Assembly (NCBI GenBank): GCA_019116525.1
Contig: DXBM01000062.1
Location: 1-47,015 of the forward strand
Source: Candidatus Olsenella pullistercoris
GTDB taxonomy: Bacteria; Actinomycetota; Coriobacteriia; Coriobacteriales; Atopobiaceae
Direction of reading: 5' to 3'
DNA length: 47,015 bases
The position numbers and the translations under genes are program-made. How positions within the stretch are numbered: position 1 is the stretch's first letter; each line of letters begins with the position of its first letter. This document shows positions 32,630-40,759 of the stretch, in pieces. The notes beneath the pieces are model-generated. The model ran no database searches, was not told the DNA's origin, and saw only the letters and a program-made list of their open reading frames with translations.

Positions 32630-33658
32630 ATGCCGTTCTCCATCGTTCGCAACGACATCGCGCGCGTGAACGCCGACGTGCTCGTCAACGCCGCCAACGA
32701 GCGGCTCGCCGCCGGGGGAGGGGTCTGCGGGGCGATCTTTGCCGGTGCGGGCGCGAGCAAGATGACGGCCGCGTGCGCGCAGATCGGGCGCTGCCCCACG
32801 GGCTCGGCGGTGGTCACGCCGGGCTTTGACCTGCCGTGCCGCTGGGTGATCCACGCGGTGGGCCCCATCTGGCGCGGTGGGTCACACGGCGAGAGGGAGC
32901 TCCTGCGGAGCTGCTACCGCAGCGTGTTCGCCGAGGTGGCGCGCCTCGGCGCGGCTTCGGTAGCTTTCCCGCTCATATCCGCCGGCATCTTCGGCTACCC
33001 CGTGCGCGAGGCGCTCGACGTGGCGCGTGCGGAGGCGTCGGCGTTTCTCGACGACCATCCGGACATGGAGGTGACGCTCGTCGTCTTTACGCGCGACGTG
33101 GTGGCGCAGGGCGTGGCACTCCTGGGCGAGCTGCGCGAGTACGTGGACGACGCGTACGTGGACAACAGCCCGCACCTGTACGACCGCTCCGCCGAGCTCC
33201 GGGAGCTCTGCGTCCCCGACGCGTGGCCCCTCGCTGCGGAACCGCCCGCCGCGCCCGCCCCCATCGCCGGCGACCTGGTGCCGCCCGACGAGCTCGCCGA
33301 GCGCCTGGCGCACCTGGACGCGTCCTTCTCGGAGGCGCTGCTCGCGCTGATCGACGAGCGCGGCCTCACTGACGCCCAGGTCTATCGCCGGGCAAACCTC
33401 AGCCGCCAGCTCTTCTCCAAGATCCGCTCCAAGCCGGACTACCGGCCGAGCAAGCCCACGGCGGTGGCGCTGGCGCTCGCGCTCGGCCTCACGCTGCCGC
33501 AGACGCAGGAGCTTCTCGCCCACGCCGGGCTCACGCTCTCGCGCAGCAGCAAGTTCGACGTGATCGTCGAGTTCTACCTCGCGCGCGGCGTCCACGACGT
33601 CATGACCGTGAACGAGGCGCTCTTCGCCTTTGACCAGCCGCTTCTGGGTTCGCAGTAG
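32630..33658 (+). CDS. Macro-domain ADP-ribose-processing protein with C-terminal HTH-like domain
   Basis: 342 residues, GGGAGG upstream of the ATG. The macro domain (about 1-170) has the ligand-binding signatures VLVNAANE (18-25), GGGVCGAI (29-36) and PLISAGIFGYP. Such domains bind or hydrolyse ADP-ribose from proteins, nucleic acids or O-acetyl-ADP-ribose. Residues about 225-342 (ALIDERGLTDAQVYRRANLS, then a LSRQLFSKIRS helix and AVALALALGLTL) look like an XRE-type helix-turn-helix. The fusion suggests a regulator or effector responding to ADP-ribosylation. It stands between an antitoxin relic and a VWA gene. Confidence 0.8.
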   Translation: MPFSIVRNDIARVNADVLVNAANERLAAGGGVCGAIFAGAGASKMTAACAQIGRCPTGSAVVTPGFDLPCRWVIHAVGPIWRGGSHGERELLRSCYRSVFAEVARLGAASVAFPLISAGIFGYPVREALDVARAEASAFLDDHPDMEVTLVVFTRDVVAQGVALLGELREYVDDAYVDNSPHLYDRSAELRELCVPDAWPLAAEPPAAPAPIAGDLVPPDELAERLAHLDASFSEALLALIDERGLTDAQVYRRANLSRQLFSKIRSKPDYRPSKPTAVALALALGLTLPQTQELLAHAGLTLSRSSKFDVIVEFYLARGVHDVMTVNEALFAFDQPLLGSQ

Positions 33659-33763
33659 GCACCGGCGCCCCGCGCGCCAGATGTCGCCCGACGGTTTACC
33701 TCCGCGCCGGCGTCTCCGCGTAGCCTTCATGTCGTCAGGTTGGCTGCGACAAGGGAGGCAGCA

Positions 33764-34408
33764 ATGCGCACGGAGATCGTCTTCATCCTGGATGCGAGCG
33801 GATCGATGGCAGGGCTTGAGACAGACACGGTCGGCGGCTTTAACAGCCTCATCGAGAAGAACCGGGAGGAGCCGGGGGAGGCCGTGGTGTCCACGGTGCT
33901 CTTCTCCGACGGCTCGCGCGTCCTACACGACCGGCTCGACATCCGCGAGGTGCCCCGGCTCACAAGGCGCGACTACGAGTGCTGCGGGTGCACGGCGCTT
34001 CTCGACGCCGTGGGCGGTGCCATCAGGTACGTTGACCTGGTCCAGGGCGTGCAGCCTAGGGGATACGAGGCGGACCGGGTGCTCTTCGTCATCACTACCG
34101 ACGGGCAGGAGAACGCGAGCCGTCGCTACACGTACCCGCAGGTCAAGCGCATGATCGAGGAGCACCGGAAGAGGGGCTGGGAGTTCCTGTTCATCGGGGC
34201 CAACATAGACTCGGCGGCGGAGGCGGCGAACCTGGGCATCGTGCCCGAGCGCGCGGCCGACTACGTGGCGGACGGCCGCGGGACCGGGATGCTCTACGAG
34301 GCCGTGGCGTCCGCGGTGGCCGAGGTGCGCGCGTGCCCGCCCAGCGTGGCGATGGGCGACGCGTGGCGCGCGGCGCTCGACGCAGACGTGCGCGAGCGGA
34401 GGCGGTAG
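33764..34408 (+). CDS. von Willebrand factor A domain protein
   Basis: 214 residues from the ATG at 33764 behind GGGAGG. A complete MIDAS metal site is visible: Asp10-x-Ser12-x-Ser14 (LDASGSM), the Thr of GCTALLDA, and Asp in TTDGQEN. It has no signal peptide or membrane helix, so it is an intracellular VWA protein, a class that often works as a metal-dependent adaptor with AAA ATPases or tellurite-type stress proteins; no such partner is adjacent. The strong terminator at 34439 ends the transcript. Confidence 0.82.
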   Translation: MRTEIVFILDASGSMAGLETDTVGGFNSLIEKNREEPGEAVVSTVLFSDGSRVLHDRLDIREVPRLTRRDYECCGCTALLDAVGGAIRYVDLVQGVQPRGYEADRVLFVITTDGQENASRRYTYPQVKRMIEEHRKRGWEFLFIGANIDSAAEAANLGIVPERAADYVADGRGTGMLYEAVASAVAEVRACPPSVAMGDAWRAALDADVRERRR

Positions 34409-34438
34409 GCGCGCAAGGCCAGGGCCGCCAGGTAGCGC

Positions 34439-34480
34439 CGGCGAGAAGAACCTGCGGCCCGCGGGTTCTTCTCGCCGTTT
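34439..34480 (+). terminator. Strong rho-independent terminator
   Basis: CGGCGAGAAGAACC (34439-34452) pairs perfectly with GGTTCTTCTCGCCG, with extra GC pairs at the loop, followed by TTTGTGTG. It terminates the VWA gene and separates it from yccF. Confidence 0.85.
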
Positions 34481-34526
34481 GTGTGGGTACACTTCTTGCG
34501 TCCGAATCGTCCGGCGGGAGGTGGCC

Positions 34527-34895
34527 ATGGGCTGTCTGAGCGTGCTGTTCAACCTGATCTGGATTCTCACTGGCGGCTGGCTGACGGCGCTCGGGTTTCT
34601 TATCGTGGGCGTGCTCTGCTACGTCACGATCATTGGGATCCCCATAGGGCGGCAGGCGTTCAAGATGGCGAGCCTGACCCTGGCGCCATTTGGCAAGGAG
34701 ATCGTCTACGGCGGCGGCGCCCCGTCGGTGGCAGCGAACGTTGTCTGGCTGATACTGGGCGGCTGGTGGTCGGCCCTGTGCTACCTGGCAGAGGGCGTGC
34801 TCTACTGCGTGACCATCGTCGGGATCCCGTTTGGCCTGCAGCTCTTCAAGATGGCCAAGCTCACCCTGTGGCCCTTCGGCGCCGAGGTGCGGTAG
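34527..34895 (+). CDS. yccF: YccF-domain small membrane protein
   Basis: 122 residues from the ATG at 34527, preceded by GGGAGGTGG. Two tandem YccF repeats are visible, each with a hydrophobic helix pair and the conserved TIIGIPIGRQAFKMASLTLAPFG / TIVGIPFGLQLFKMAKLTLWPFG-type ending (patterns shortened). The family is an inner-membrane protein of unknown function. No operon partner. The product is complete and resembles normal homologues in length. Confidence 0.88.
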   Translation: MGCLSVLFNLIWILTGGWLTALGFLIVGVLCYVTIIGIPIGRQAFKMASLTLAPFGKEIVYGGGAPSVAANVVWLILGGWWSALCYLAEGVLYCVTIVGIPFGLQLFKMAKLTLWPFGAEVR

Positions 34896-34897
34896 GG

Positions 34898-35350
34898 CTA
34901 GCCTTCCGTTGCCGCCTGCCGCCTGCGTGGCCTGCCGGGGCGCGGGCGCTCGACGAGTCGAGCCTCGACGCTTGCCCGTGTGACGAAGGTGGCGTGCCCC
35001 TTCGTGTAGCCCTCGAGCCTACCCGCCTTGATCATCTGCGTGATGCGAGGCCTGCTCACGCCAAGGAGCTCCGCCGCCTCGCTTGCGGTGACGGTGTCGA
35101 TCGCCTCCAGGGAGACGCTCACGCCGATGATGACGACCTGCCCCCCGTGCCGAGAGGCGTGGCTTAGCCCCAGCTTGGGTGGCTCCGTGCCGCTCATGAG
35201 CCAGTGCTCCGCCTCTGCGCGAAGCCAGTCCGCCGCCATGGCTGCGGCGTCCTGGAAGTCGTAGCCCTCGGTCCCTCCCTCGAGCTCAAAGGGAAGGGCG
35301 AGGACCATGTCCTCATCCTCAAACAGCTCGAACTCAGCTAGAACAAACAT
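34898..35350 (-). CDS. hicB: HicB-like antitoxin with excisionase-type HTH
   Basis: 150 residues from the ATG at 35348-35350 behind GGGAG. The N-terminal part (about 1-75) is a HicB-like partial RNase H fold: an acidic strand start (FVLAEFELFEDEDMVLALPF) and a DFQDAAAMAADWLRAE helix. Residues about 85-130 (VTASEAAELLGVSRPRITQM and IKAGRLEGY) are an excisionase/MerR-like DNA-binding helix pair, which would autoregulate the operon. It lies 16 bases downstream of hicA in toxin-first order. Confidence 0.75.
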   Translation of the reverse strand: MFVLAEFELFEDEDMVLALPFELEGGTEGYDFQDAAAMAADWLRAEAEHWLMSGTEPPKLGLSHASRHGGQVVIIGVSVSLEAIDTVTASEAAELLGVSRPRITQMIKAGRLEGYTKGHATFVTRASVEARLVERPRPGRPRRRQAATEG

Positions 35351-35366
35351 GGCAGTCCCGCTCCCG

Positions 35367-35540
35367 TCATTTGACCCCCGCCTGTCGCTTGATCTTCTCG
35401 AATAGCTGGTTGCTTATTTCGCGGTGGCGCCGGGCTTGCGTGAAGTGGGTCCCATCCGTCCAGTGCTCGTGCCTTGTCCCGCCCGTGGGATGGAGTCCAG
35501 CTTTTCTGAGTAGATCGATGACCTCTTTTCTCTTAACCAT
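35367..35540 (-). CDS. hicA: HicA-like mRNA interferase toxin
   Basis: 57 residues, ATG at 35538-35540 and TGA at 35367-35369. It reads MVKRKEVIDLLRKAGLHPTG followed by GTRHEHWTDG and ARRHREISNQLFEKI, the HicA plan: a helix, a Gly-rich turn, His-containing central strands and a terminal helix. HicA toxins are small double-stranded-RNA-binding-like RNases that cleave mRNA. The upstream sequence is AT-rich with no Shine-Dalgarno site, a common device to keep toxin translation low. It is paired with the HicB-like gene at 34898-35350. Confidence 0.75.
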   Translation of the reverse strand: MVKRKEVIDLLRKAGLHPTGGTRHEHWTDGTHFTQARRHREISNQLFEKIKRQAGVK

Positions 35541-35618
35541 ATTAATATTTTCTATCTGACGGAAGGATGAAGGAAACCTTGCTTTGATGCGGGCGAACCT
35601 AACACGGGCGAGCTTTCA

Positions 35619-35668
35619 CTTGTCTTCCCGATGGCTTCCACGAATCTGCGTCCGCAGCTAGGCGGGGC
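35619..35668 (+). repeat. Dispersed intergenic repeat, copy 2
   Basis: Matches 1323-1371 with the exact core TTCCACGAATCTGCGT and similar flanks. It lies in the gene-poor gap between hicA and the phosphoesterase gene; that gap has no other feature I can support. Confidence 0.5.
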
Positions 35669-35834
35669 GAGAAGGACATCTGGTTGCAGCTTTTGTCGGT
35701 AGCCGGGCGGCATGGGCGGGCAGGCGGCGGCTGCCGAAGCGGCCGCAGCCCCGGGACGTCCTGCCGTGCCCTCGCGGTTCCCTCCATCCCGCCGTCATGA
35801 GAAAATAAGACAGCTCCGCAGGTGAGGGGGTCAC

Positions 35835-36542
35835 ATGTCCGTCTGGGTAACCGGAGACGTGCACGGCAGCATTGACATCGGCAAGCTCTCCGGCCGCAGC
35901 TGGCCCGAGGGCAGGGGCCTCACGCGCGACGATCTGCTCATCGTGTGCGGAGACTTCGGCATGCCGTGGGACGGCTCCAACAGGGAGCGCTACTGGCTGG
36001 ACTGGCTCGCCGAGCGTCCGTGGACCACGCTCTTCGTCGACGGCAACCACGAGTGCTTCCCGTACCTGGCTGACCTGCCTGTGACCGAGCGCTGGGGCGG
36101 GCATGTGCAGGTCTACCCCGAGTGGCCGAGCATCGTCCACCTCATGCGCGGAGAGGTCTACCAGCTGGGTGACCTGCGCGTCTTTGCCATGGGCGGAGCC
36201 TCAAGTCACGACAAGGAGTGGCGCGTGGAGGGCTGGAGCTGGTTTCCCGAGGAGCTGCCCAGCTTCGAGGAGCTCGAGAGTGGCGAGAAGAACCTGGACG
36301 CAGCGGGCTGGGACGTTGATCTGGTGGTCTCCCACTGCTGCTCGAGCCGCATGCTGCCCGGAGCGCTCGGCGCGGCGGGCGTTGGAGGCGGCCGCGAGGG
36401 CCGTGATCGACTCAACGAGTGGTTTGACGCGCTCGAGGACCGGCTGGGCTTCCGACAGTGGTACTTCGGCCACTACCACGCCGACGCCCAGCTCGACGAG
36501 CGACATCGGCTAATCTATCGCGACATCGTACGGGTGGGGTAG
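35835..36542 (+). CDS. Calcineurin-like metallophosphoesterase
   Basis: 235 residues, GAGGGGG upstream of the ATG. Metal-binding blocks in order: Asp8-x-His10 (GDVHG), GDFG (Asp40), GNHE (Asn71-His72-Glu73), the VVSHCC His, and FGHYHAD. This is the complete calcineurin-like site for hydrolysis of phosphodiesters or monoesters. It is cytoplasmic and stands alone, ended by a 19-bp hairpin. Substrate is unknown; similar short proteins are annotated as metallophosphatases of Firmicutes and Actinobacteria. Confidence 0.88.
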   Translation: MSVWVTGDVHGSIDIGKLSGRSWPEGRGLTRDDLLIVCGDFGMPWDGSNRERYWLDWLAERPWTTLFVDGNHECFPYLADLPVTERWGGHVQVYPEWPSIVHLMRGEVYQLGDLRVFAMGGASSHDKEWRVEGWSWFPEELPSFEELESGEKNLDAAGWDVDLVVSHCCSSRMLPGALGAAGVGGGREGRDRLNEWFDALEDRLGFRQWYFGHYHADAQLDERHRLIYRDIVRVG

Positions 36543-36569
36543 GGACAGCGTGTCCCATGCGCCAAGTGA

Positions 36570-36613
36570 AAGCCCTCTCAAATCCGGAATCGACTCCGGA
36601 TTTGAGAGGGCTT
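36570..36613. terminator. 19-bp perfect hairpin between convergent genes
   Basis: AAGCCCTCTCAAATCCGGA (36570-36588) and its exact inverse (36595-36613) flank a 6-base loop. It lies between the phosphoesterase stop and the end of a minus-strand gene, so it is probably a bidirectional terminator, although neither side has a long T-run. Confidence 0.75.
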
Positions 36614-36631
36614 CCCTCGCCGAGCTCCTGC

Positions 36632-37624
36632 CTAGCCCCTCTTCTGAATCCCGTCGCGGACGGAGCTAACGGCGCTTCTGGCTCCGCGCCTTGCCCCGCG
36701 AGCCCTCTGCTGGAGTGCGGCAACCGGGACCTCAACCTTGATGCCCAGCAGCATGTGCGCTGCCCATAGGAAGAGTACGAGCACAAGAATCGGCACCGCG
36801 CATGAGGTGACGATCATGACCGCAAATGCCTCGACAAGCGCGTTCACCTGGTCGAGGATGTCTTGGGTGACGCTCGTGACGCCGTCGGCGATGGTCTGGG
36901 GAAGGTCCATGACTGCCTGGGGGATTCCTGCGAGGAAGTCAAGGAAGCCGCCCTCTTCGGACTCTTCCTGCGTTTGTCCCTGCTCCTCGGTCTGGGTCTG
37001 CTCTGCCGATGCGGTGGCAACGGAGGTCTCATAGGTTTCGTCAATGCGATCAGTCACCCAAACGCTTGCAGGAACAACCGCAACTAGAATGGCGCCAAGC
37101 AACAGCAGTCGCACGGCTACATGGGTGAACGTTCGAGATATGGCAGAGCGACCTAGCAATATCAGCGCCGCGGCAAGGCAGGCGAGGCCAATGGGAACAA
37201 GAATCCCGAAGGACAGAAACCCAAAAATGGTGAGCAGATACTTCTCAAGGTAGATGACCGTCAGAACGATCCCCAGGTCAACGCTTACGTCCATGAGCTT
37301 GTCGGCAATGGCGCTTCCCGTGTCATCCGGCAGGACCGAGATTCCGGCAGAAAGCGCCGTCGAGGACGCAACAAGCGCAGTGACGTTCGCCTTCTTCTCA
37401 TCTAGCGTTGCGATGGTTGCCGTGTAGGTTTCTGGAGACGAGAACGTATCCTTGAGCGGGAAGAATGAAACGAGTGCCAGCACGGCGAGAAGCGCCACGA
37501 TAACTTAGCGAAACCGCTCGAGTAGGGAAACCACGGGGTCGGTCTCCAGTGCCGCCAGCTCATCGAGCTCATATTGTCCCTCTTCGACGGCGGGCTCAAT
37601 GTCTCTCTGCTCGTTGTGTCTCAT
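36632..37624 (-). pseudogene. Membrane protein gene interrupted by one in-frame TAA
   Basis: The frame runs 331 codons from the ATG at 37622-37624, which has AGGAGGAGG upstream, but codon 40 is TAA (37505-37507). Before it comes an acidic leader (MRHNEQRDIEPAVEEGQYEL). After it are five or so membrane helices (ALLAVLALVSFF, IFGFLSFGILVPIGLACLAA, VRLLLLGAILVAVV, IVTSCAVPILVLVLFLWAA), an acidic Gln/Glu-rich linker and a basic tail. A GTG at 37496-37498 could restart translation but has no site. I do not recognise the family. Either a recent nonsense mutation, a base error, or a stop used on purpose. Confidence 0.7.
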
Positions 37625-37771
37625 GTACTTCCTCCTCCTTTTGCGTTACGGGCAGGAAGAGTGTATTCCTCCGTAGCGCTGCCGGATATAGCCGGATTCT
37701 CTGAGGCTTCAGACGCATTCAAACCGCTATCGTGGAACGTAACCAACAGCTCGGCACGTCAAGGAGCGACC

Positions 37772-39067
37772 ATGTGCGGGAACAACCACGATGAGCTTGC
37801 GATCAGCGTAGTCGAGGACGAGCAGGGCCTCCTTTTCCTCGGCGACCCCACGCAGGTAAAGGGCTGGCTCGACGAGCGCGGTCTGACCTCGTATGAGTTC
37901 ACGGCAAAGGCAGCGGGCGTGGCGTGGGGCGTTGCCAAGGCGACCGAGACTGCCGCGAACGCGTCTGGCCGATGGGTCAAGCTGACCAAGGAGTCCGCGG
38001 AGCTCGTGAAGAAGTACGGTAAGGCCGGGGGACTCCAGCCTGGCGTGGTCCAGAAGTCGAACGGGCAAATCGTCAAGTGGCTCAAGTTCGAGAACCCGAG
38101 CCAGCTCTTTACCCCTGCCATGGCCACGGGTGTTGCCGGCATGATGACTCAGATGGCCATGGAGCAGGCAATCCAGGAGATTACGGACTACCTCGTCCGC
38201 ATCGACGACAAGGTCAACGACCTGCTGCGTGACCAGAAGGACCGTGTCATCGCAGATCTCATGGGCGCCTCCTTCGAGGTCGATGAGGCGGCGGCGATAA
38301 GGAGCAAGACGGGGTTCCTCAGCGATACCGCGTGGACGAAGCTTGCCCCCTGTGCCCAGACGACGGCGACCGCCCTCGCCTATGCGCTTGCAAAGCTGCA
38401 GGGCATCGCGGAGAAGCTGACGAAGCCCGGCCCTGTTGAGGACCTCTCCCGTCTTGTGGAGTTCGCGCGGGATGACGTGCCTGCCTGGTTTGCGGTCATT
38501 GCCTATGCCGTCAAGACGCGAGACCGCCTGTCCGTGGTTGAGCTAGAGCGCGCTTTTGCCGAGACGCCTGAATCCCTCGAGGAGCATCGCGAGGCCATCG
38601 TCGAGGCGCGGCGAGATCGCCTGGGCAAGGTCCACGGCTGCGTCGAGATGTTCAGGGCCGCCCTTGGGCATGCCGCGGATAGGGTGCGCGGCGATAAGCT
38701 CCTGCACCCGTTTGCCGTGGATAAGGCTCTTTCTGCCCTCAACAATCTTATGGCGCAGACCGGCTCGTTCTCGCAGGCCCTTGGGATAGAGATGGACGAG
38801 AAGACCATCGAACGCGCACCCGAGTGGAGAGAGGTTGCGGGGGAGTTCGTGGGAGACGTCGCTGCGGGTGCGGCCGACGGTGCTCAGCACGTAGGCGGGG
38901 TCATCGCAGGTGGGGCGGCTGTGCTTGGCGAGGCTGCCGGTAAGGGTGCTGCCGATCTTGGCGCTGCCGTAGCCGGGAGAGCACGGGAGGTTGGCAAGAG
39001 GTTGGAGAACGTCGACCTGGGCAAGGTTGCCGAGAATCTGCCATTCAAGTTCCCGTTTGGGAAGTAG
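37772..39067 (+). CDS. Unknown 431-residue protein with glycine-zipper-like tail
   Basis: ATG at 37772 behind AAGGAG. No named domain. Residues about 55-110 have WVKLTKESAELVKKYGKAGG; about 110-160 hold a hydrophobic AMATGVAGMMTQMAMEQAIQ segment followed by a helical DYLVRIDDKVNDLLRDQKDR region; the last 70 residues are Ala/Gly-rich (AAGAADGAQHVGGVIAGGAA and similar). I recall uncharacterised actinobacterial proteins with the same central helices. It is followed 53 bases later by a GIY-YIG gene that shares the Ala/Gly-rich type of segment, so the two probably work together. Start options further upstream lack a site. Confidence 0.7.
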   Translation: MCGNNHDELAISVVEDEQGLLFLGDPTQVKGWLDERGLTSYEFTAKAAGVAWGVAKATETAANASGRWVKLTKESAELVKKYGKAGGLQPGVVQKSNGQIVKWLKFENPSQLFTPAMATGVAGMMTQMAMEQAIQEITDYLVRIDDKVNDLLRDQKDRVIADLMGASFEVDEAAAIRSKTGFLSDTAWTKLAPCAQTTATALAYALAKLQGIAEKLTKPGPVEDLSRLVEFARDDVPAWFAVIAYAVKTRDRLSVVELERAFAETPESLEEHREAIVEARRDRLGKVHGCVEMFRAALGHAADRVRGDKLLHPFAVDKALSALNNLMAQTGSFSQALGIEMDEKTIERAPEWREVAGEFVGDVAAGAADGAQHVGGVIAGGAAVLGEAAGKGAADLGAAVAGRAREVGKRLENVDLGKVAENLPFKFPFGK

Positions 39068-39120
39068 GCGTCTCGTTCGGCTACGCATGGTTTGTGGATT
39101 ACGTTCTTGGGAGACGATAC

Positions 39121-39927
39121 ATGGATGAGAAGGTTGCAGGAAGCTCCGTCGAGGGCCGTTCTGCCGAGAAGTACGCCGAGGCTGTCAACGCCGTGATTGC
39201 CCTCGCGGGCATGGCTGTGCCCTTCCTGCCCACGGGCGGTAAGGTCGCTGCGGCTGCGGGTGTGGTCATGAAGGCCGCTCCGTTTGCACAGGCAGCGGCA
39301 GAGCAGCTGCCCAAGATCGCCCCGGTCGTGGCTCCCGCTGCCAAGAAGGTTGCCGACGCTGCGGCCGAGAAGCTTCCCGCCGCGGTCGACGACGGCGTTG
39401 GCAAGGTTGCCGGCGCCGTAAAGGGCGCCGCTGGCGCGGTGGGAGGTGCCGTGGGTGGCGCGGCTGCCGGGGCACGCGACAAGGTCAAGGAGGCCATTGA
39501 CCTTCGCGCTCAGGAGAAGGCTCGGATGCTTGCGAGAAAGACCCTCCTTGACGGTGCGGGCATCCGCATGTCTGCCGAGAAGTTCGCCGAGAACTGGGAG
39601 ACGCAGCAGAAGCTCGTGGACGTGCAGGCAGGGGAGGGCTATCTGGCGTACTCGGGCTGCTATGTGGTAATCACCTGCGACGGTGCCGTCCACAAGGATG
39701 ACTACAGCAAGTACCGTGAGCTCTACGTGGGTAAGTCGGAGAACATGGGCGCGAGCATCCACGCGGACTTCAGCGGCCTTGGCAACGCCGACGTCTATGC
39801 AGACGTGAAGTACAGGCAGCACGTCTACGTCCTGCTCTATCCCTGCGAGAAGGACAAGCTGGACGAGCTTGAGGCGTCGCTGATTACAGCACTTGACGCG
39901 GACGAGTCGTATAACCGGGGGAGGTAG
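39121..39927 (+). CDS. GIY-YIG nuclease-fold protein with Ala/Gly-rich segment
   Basis: 268 residues from the ATG at 39121 (GGGAG upstream; a GTG nine codons earlier is possible). Residues about 20-125 are strongly Ala/Gly/Val-rich with GxxxG-type spacing (AGAVGGAVGGAAAGA), predicted amphipathic or membrane-interacting. The C-terminal 95 residues fit a GIY-YIG domain: GCYVVIT for the GIY strand, ELYVGKSEN for the YIG strand, HADFSGLG, then the catalytic-type Glu in DELEASLI and a terminal SYNRGR Asn. The central Ile of each signature is replaced (GCY, YVG), which is tolerated in the family. A DNA-cleaving effector is inferred. Confidence 0.7.
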   Translation: MDEKVAGSSVEGRSAEKYAEAVNAVIALAGMAVPFLPTGGKVAAAAGVVMKAAPFAQAAAEQLPKIAPVVAPAAKKVADAAAEKLPAAVDDGVGKVAGAVKGAAGAVGGAVGGAAAGARDKVKEAIDLRAQEKARMLARKTLLDGAGIRMSAEKFAENWETQQKLVDVQAGEGYLAYSGCYVVITCDGAVHKDDYSKYRELYVGKSENMGASIHADFSGLGNADVYADVKYRQHVYVLLYPCEKDKLDELEASLITALDADESYNRGR

Positions 39928-39949
39928 GGTGGGCCCTGTCTTGTCGATC

Positions 39950-39971
39950 ATGCGGATGAGAGCATCCGCAT
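39950..39971. terminator. Short hairpin after the GIY-YIG gene
   Basis: ATGCGGATG and CATCCGCAT form a 9-bp stem with a 4-base loop, 22 bases after the stop codon. No T-run follows on the + strand. Confidence 0.5.
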
Positions 39972-40090
39972 CCTGTGACAGTGTTAACGATTTATCCAGC
40001 GCACACCTGTTTGCGGTGAGTCGGATGACGTAGCTGTTCGATGCTGCAAAGTAGTATTCGGGGAGGGTGAGCAAATGATTATTTTGCTGC

Positions 40091-40759
40091 TTAGGTCATC
40101 TCGGCATTAAGTACGTTGCTTCGCGCGGTCATCGCCAGGTCGTATTGCTTGCTGCTAGGTAATGTAGTGACATGATAGCTAAAATTAACAAGATTAAACT
40201 TATAAACGTATCCTGGTACGGCAACGATAATACGCTCGAATGAATGCTTGTAGTTGGTCGATGCTCGCCTAAATCCAATCAGAGCTGCTTGTAACATCGT
40301 TTCATCTGCAAGGATATCGGACATAACGAATAGATGATTATGCCTGAAAGGCCTGTATCCGCCCTTATTGAGCAGTTCAAGCTTTGCTTCATGACTTTTA
40401 TGAATCAGCAGAAAATCATCATGTCCTGTTGGATGCAGGCAAACATACTTGTTTACCTTTGCACCGAGTTGAGAGAGTCTCTCTTCGATGTAGCTTCGCC
40501 TCTTGGAATCCTTTTCGGTACAGAGTCTCAGATATAAAGCATCGATTTCTTGGCTTCCTTCTGGTAAGGACCAGGTAACCTCAACACCTAAATCGTTGGC
40601 TTCATCCACCAAATCAGGCTTGTCAGCCGTGGTCAGTCCAGAATAGTCGGCTGGTTCCAGCCAATTCAAGACAACCCGAGCGTACTCTTCCCAGATATCG
40701 ATTTTCATATGAGACGGCAACGTGCCGTGATGTAAATCTATGCCGGTTAGATCGGTCAC
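40091..40759 (-). CDS. Unknown 222-residue protein coupled to an hsdS fragment
   Basis: The ATG overlaps the hsdS-fragment stop by 4 bases (ATGA), so the two were one operon. The motif DKPDLVDEANDLGVEVTWSL (about residues 47-66) resembles the strand-turn-strand core of PD-(D/E)xK-like proteins, with Asp and Glu in place but no Lys. Later KVNKYVCLHP, FLLIHK and HLFVMSDILAD look like alternating strands and helices. Not assignable to a named family. The gene is AT-rich like the fragment upstream and was probably an accessory gene of a lost Type I system. Confidence 0.6.
   Translation of the reverse strand: MTDLTGIDLHHGTLPSHMKIDIWEEYARVVLNWLEPADYSGLTTADKPDLVDEANDLGVEVTWSLPEGSQEIDALYLRLCTEKDSKRRSYIEERLSQLGAKVNKYVCLHPTGHDDFLLIHKSHEAKLELLNKGGYRPFRHNHLFVMSDILADETMLQAALIGFRRASTNYKHSFERIIVAVPGYVYKFNLVNFSYHVTTLPSSKQYDLAMTARSNVLNAEMT

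Noticed and set aside
38884-40074. 396-codon minus-strand frame over the GIY-YIG gene
   Set aside because: No motif or ribosome binding site; antisense of two genes with good starts.
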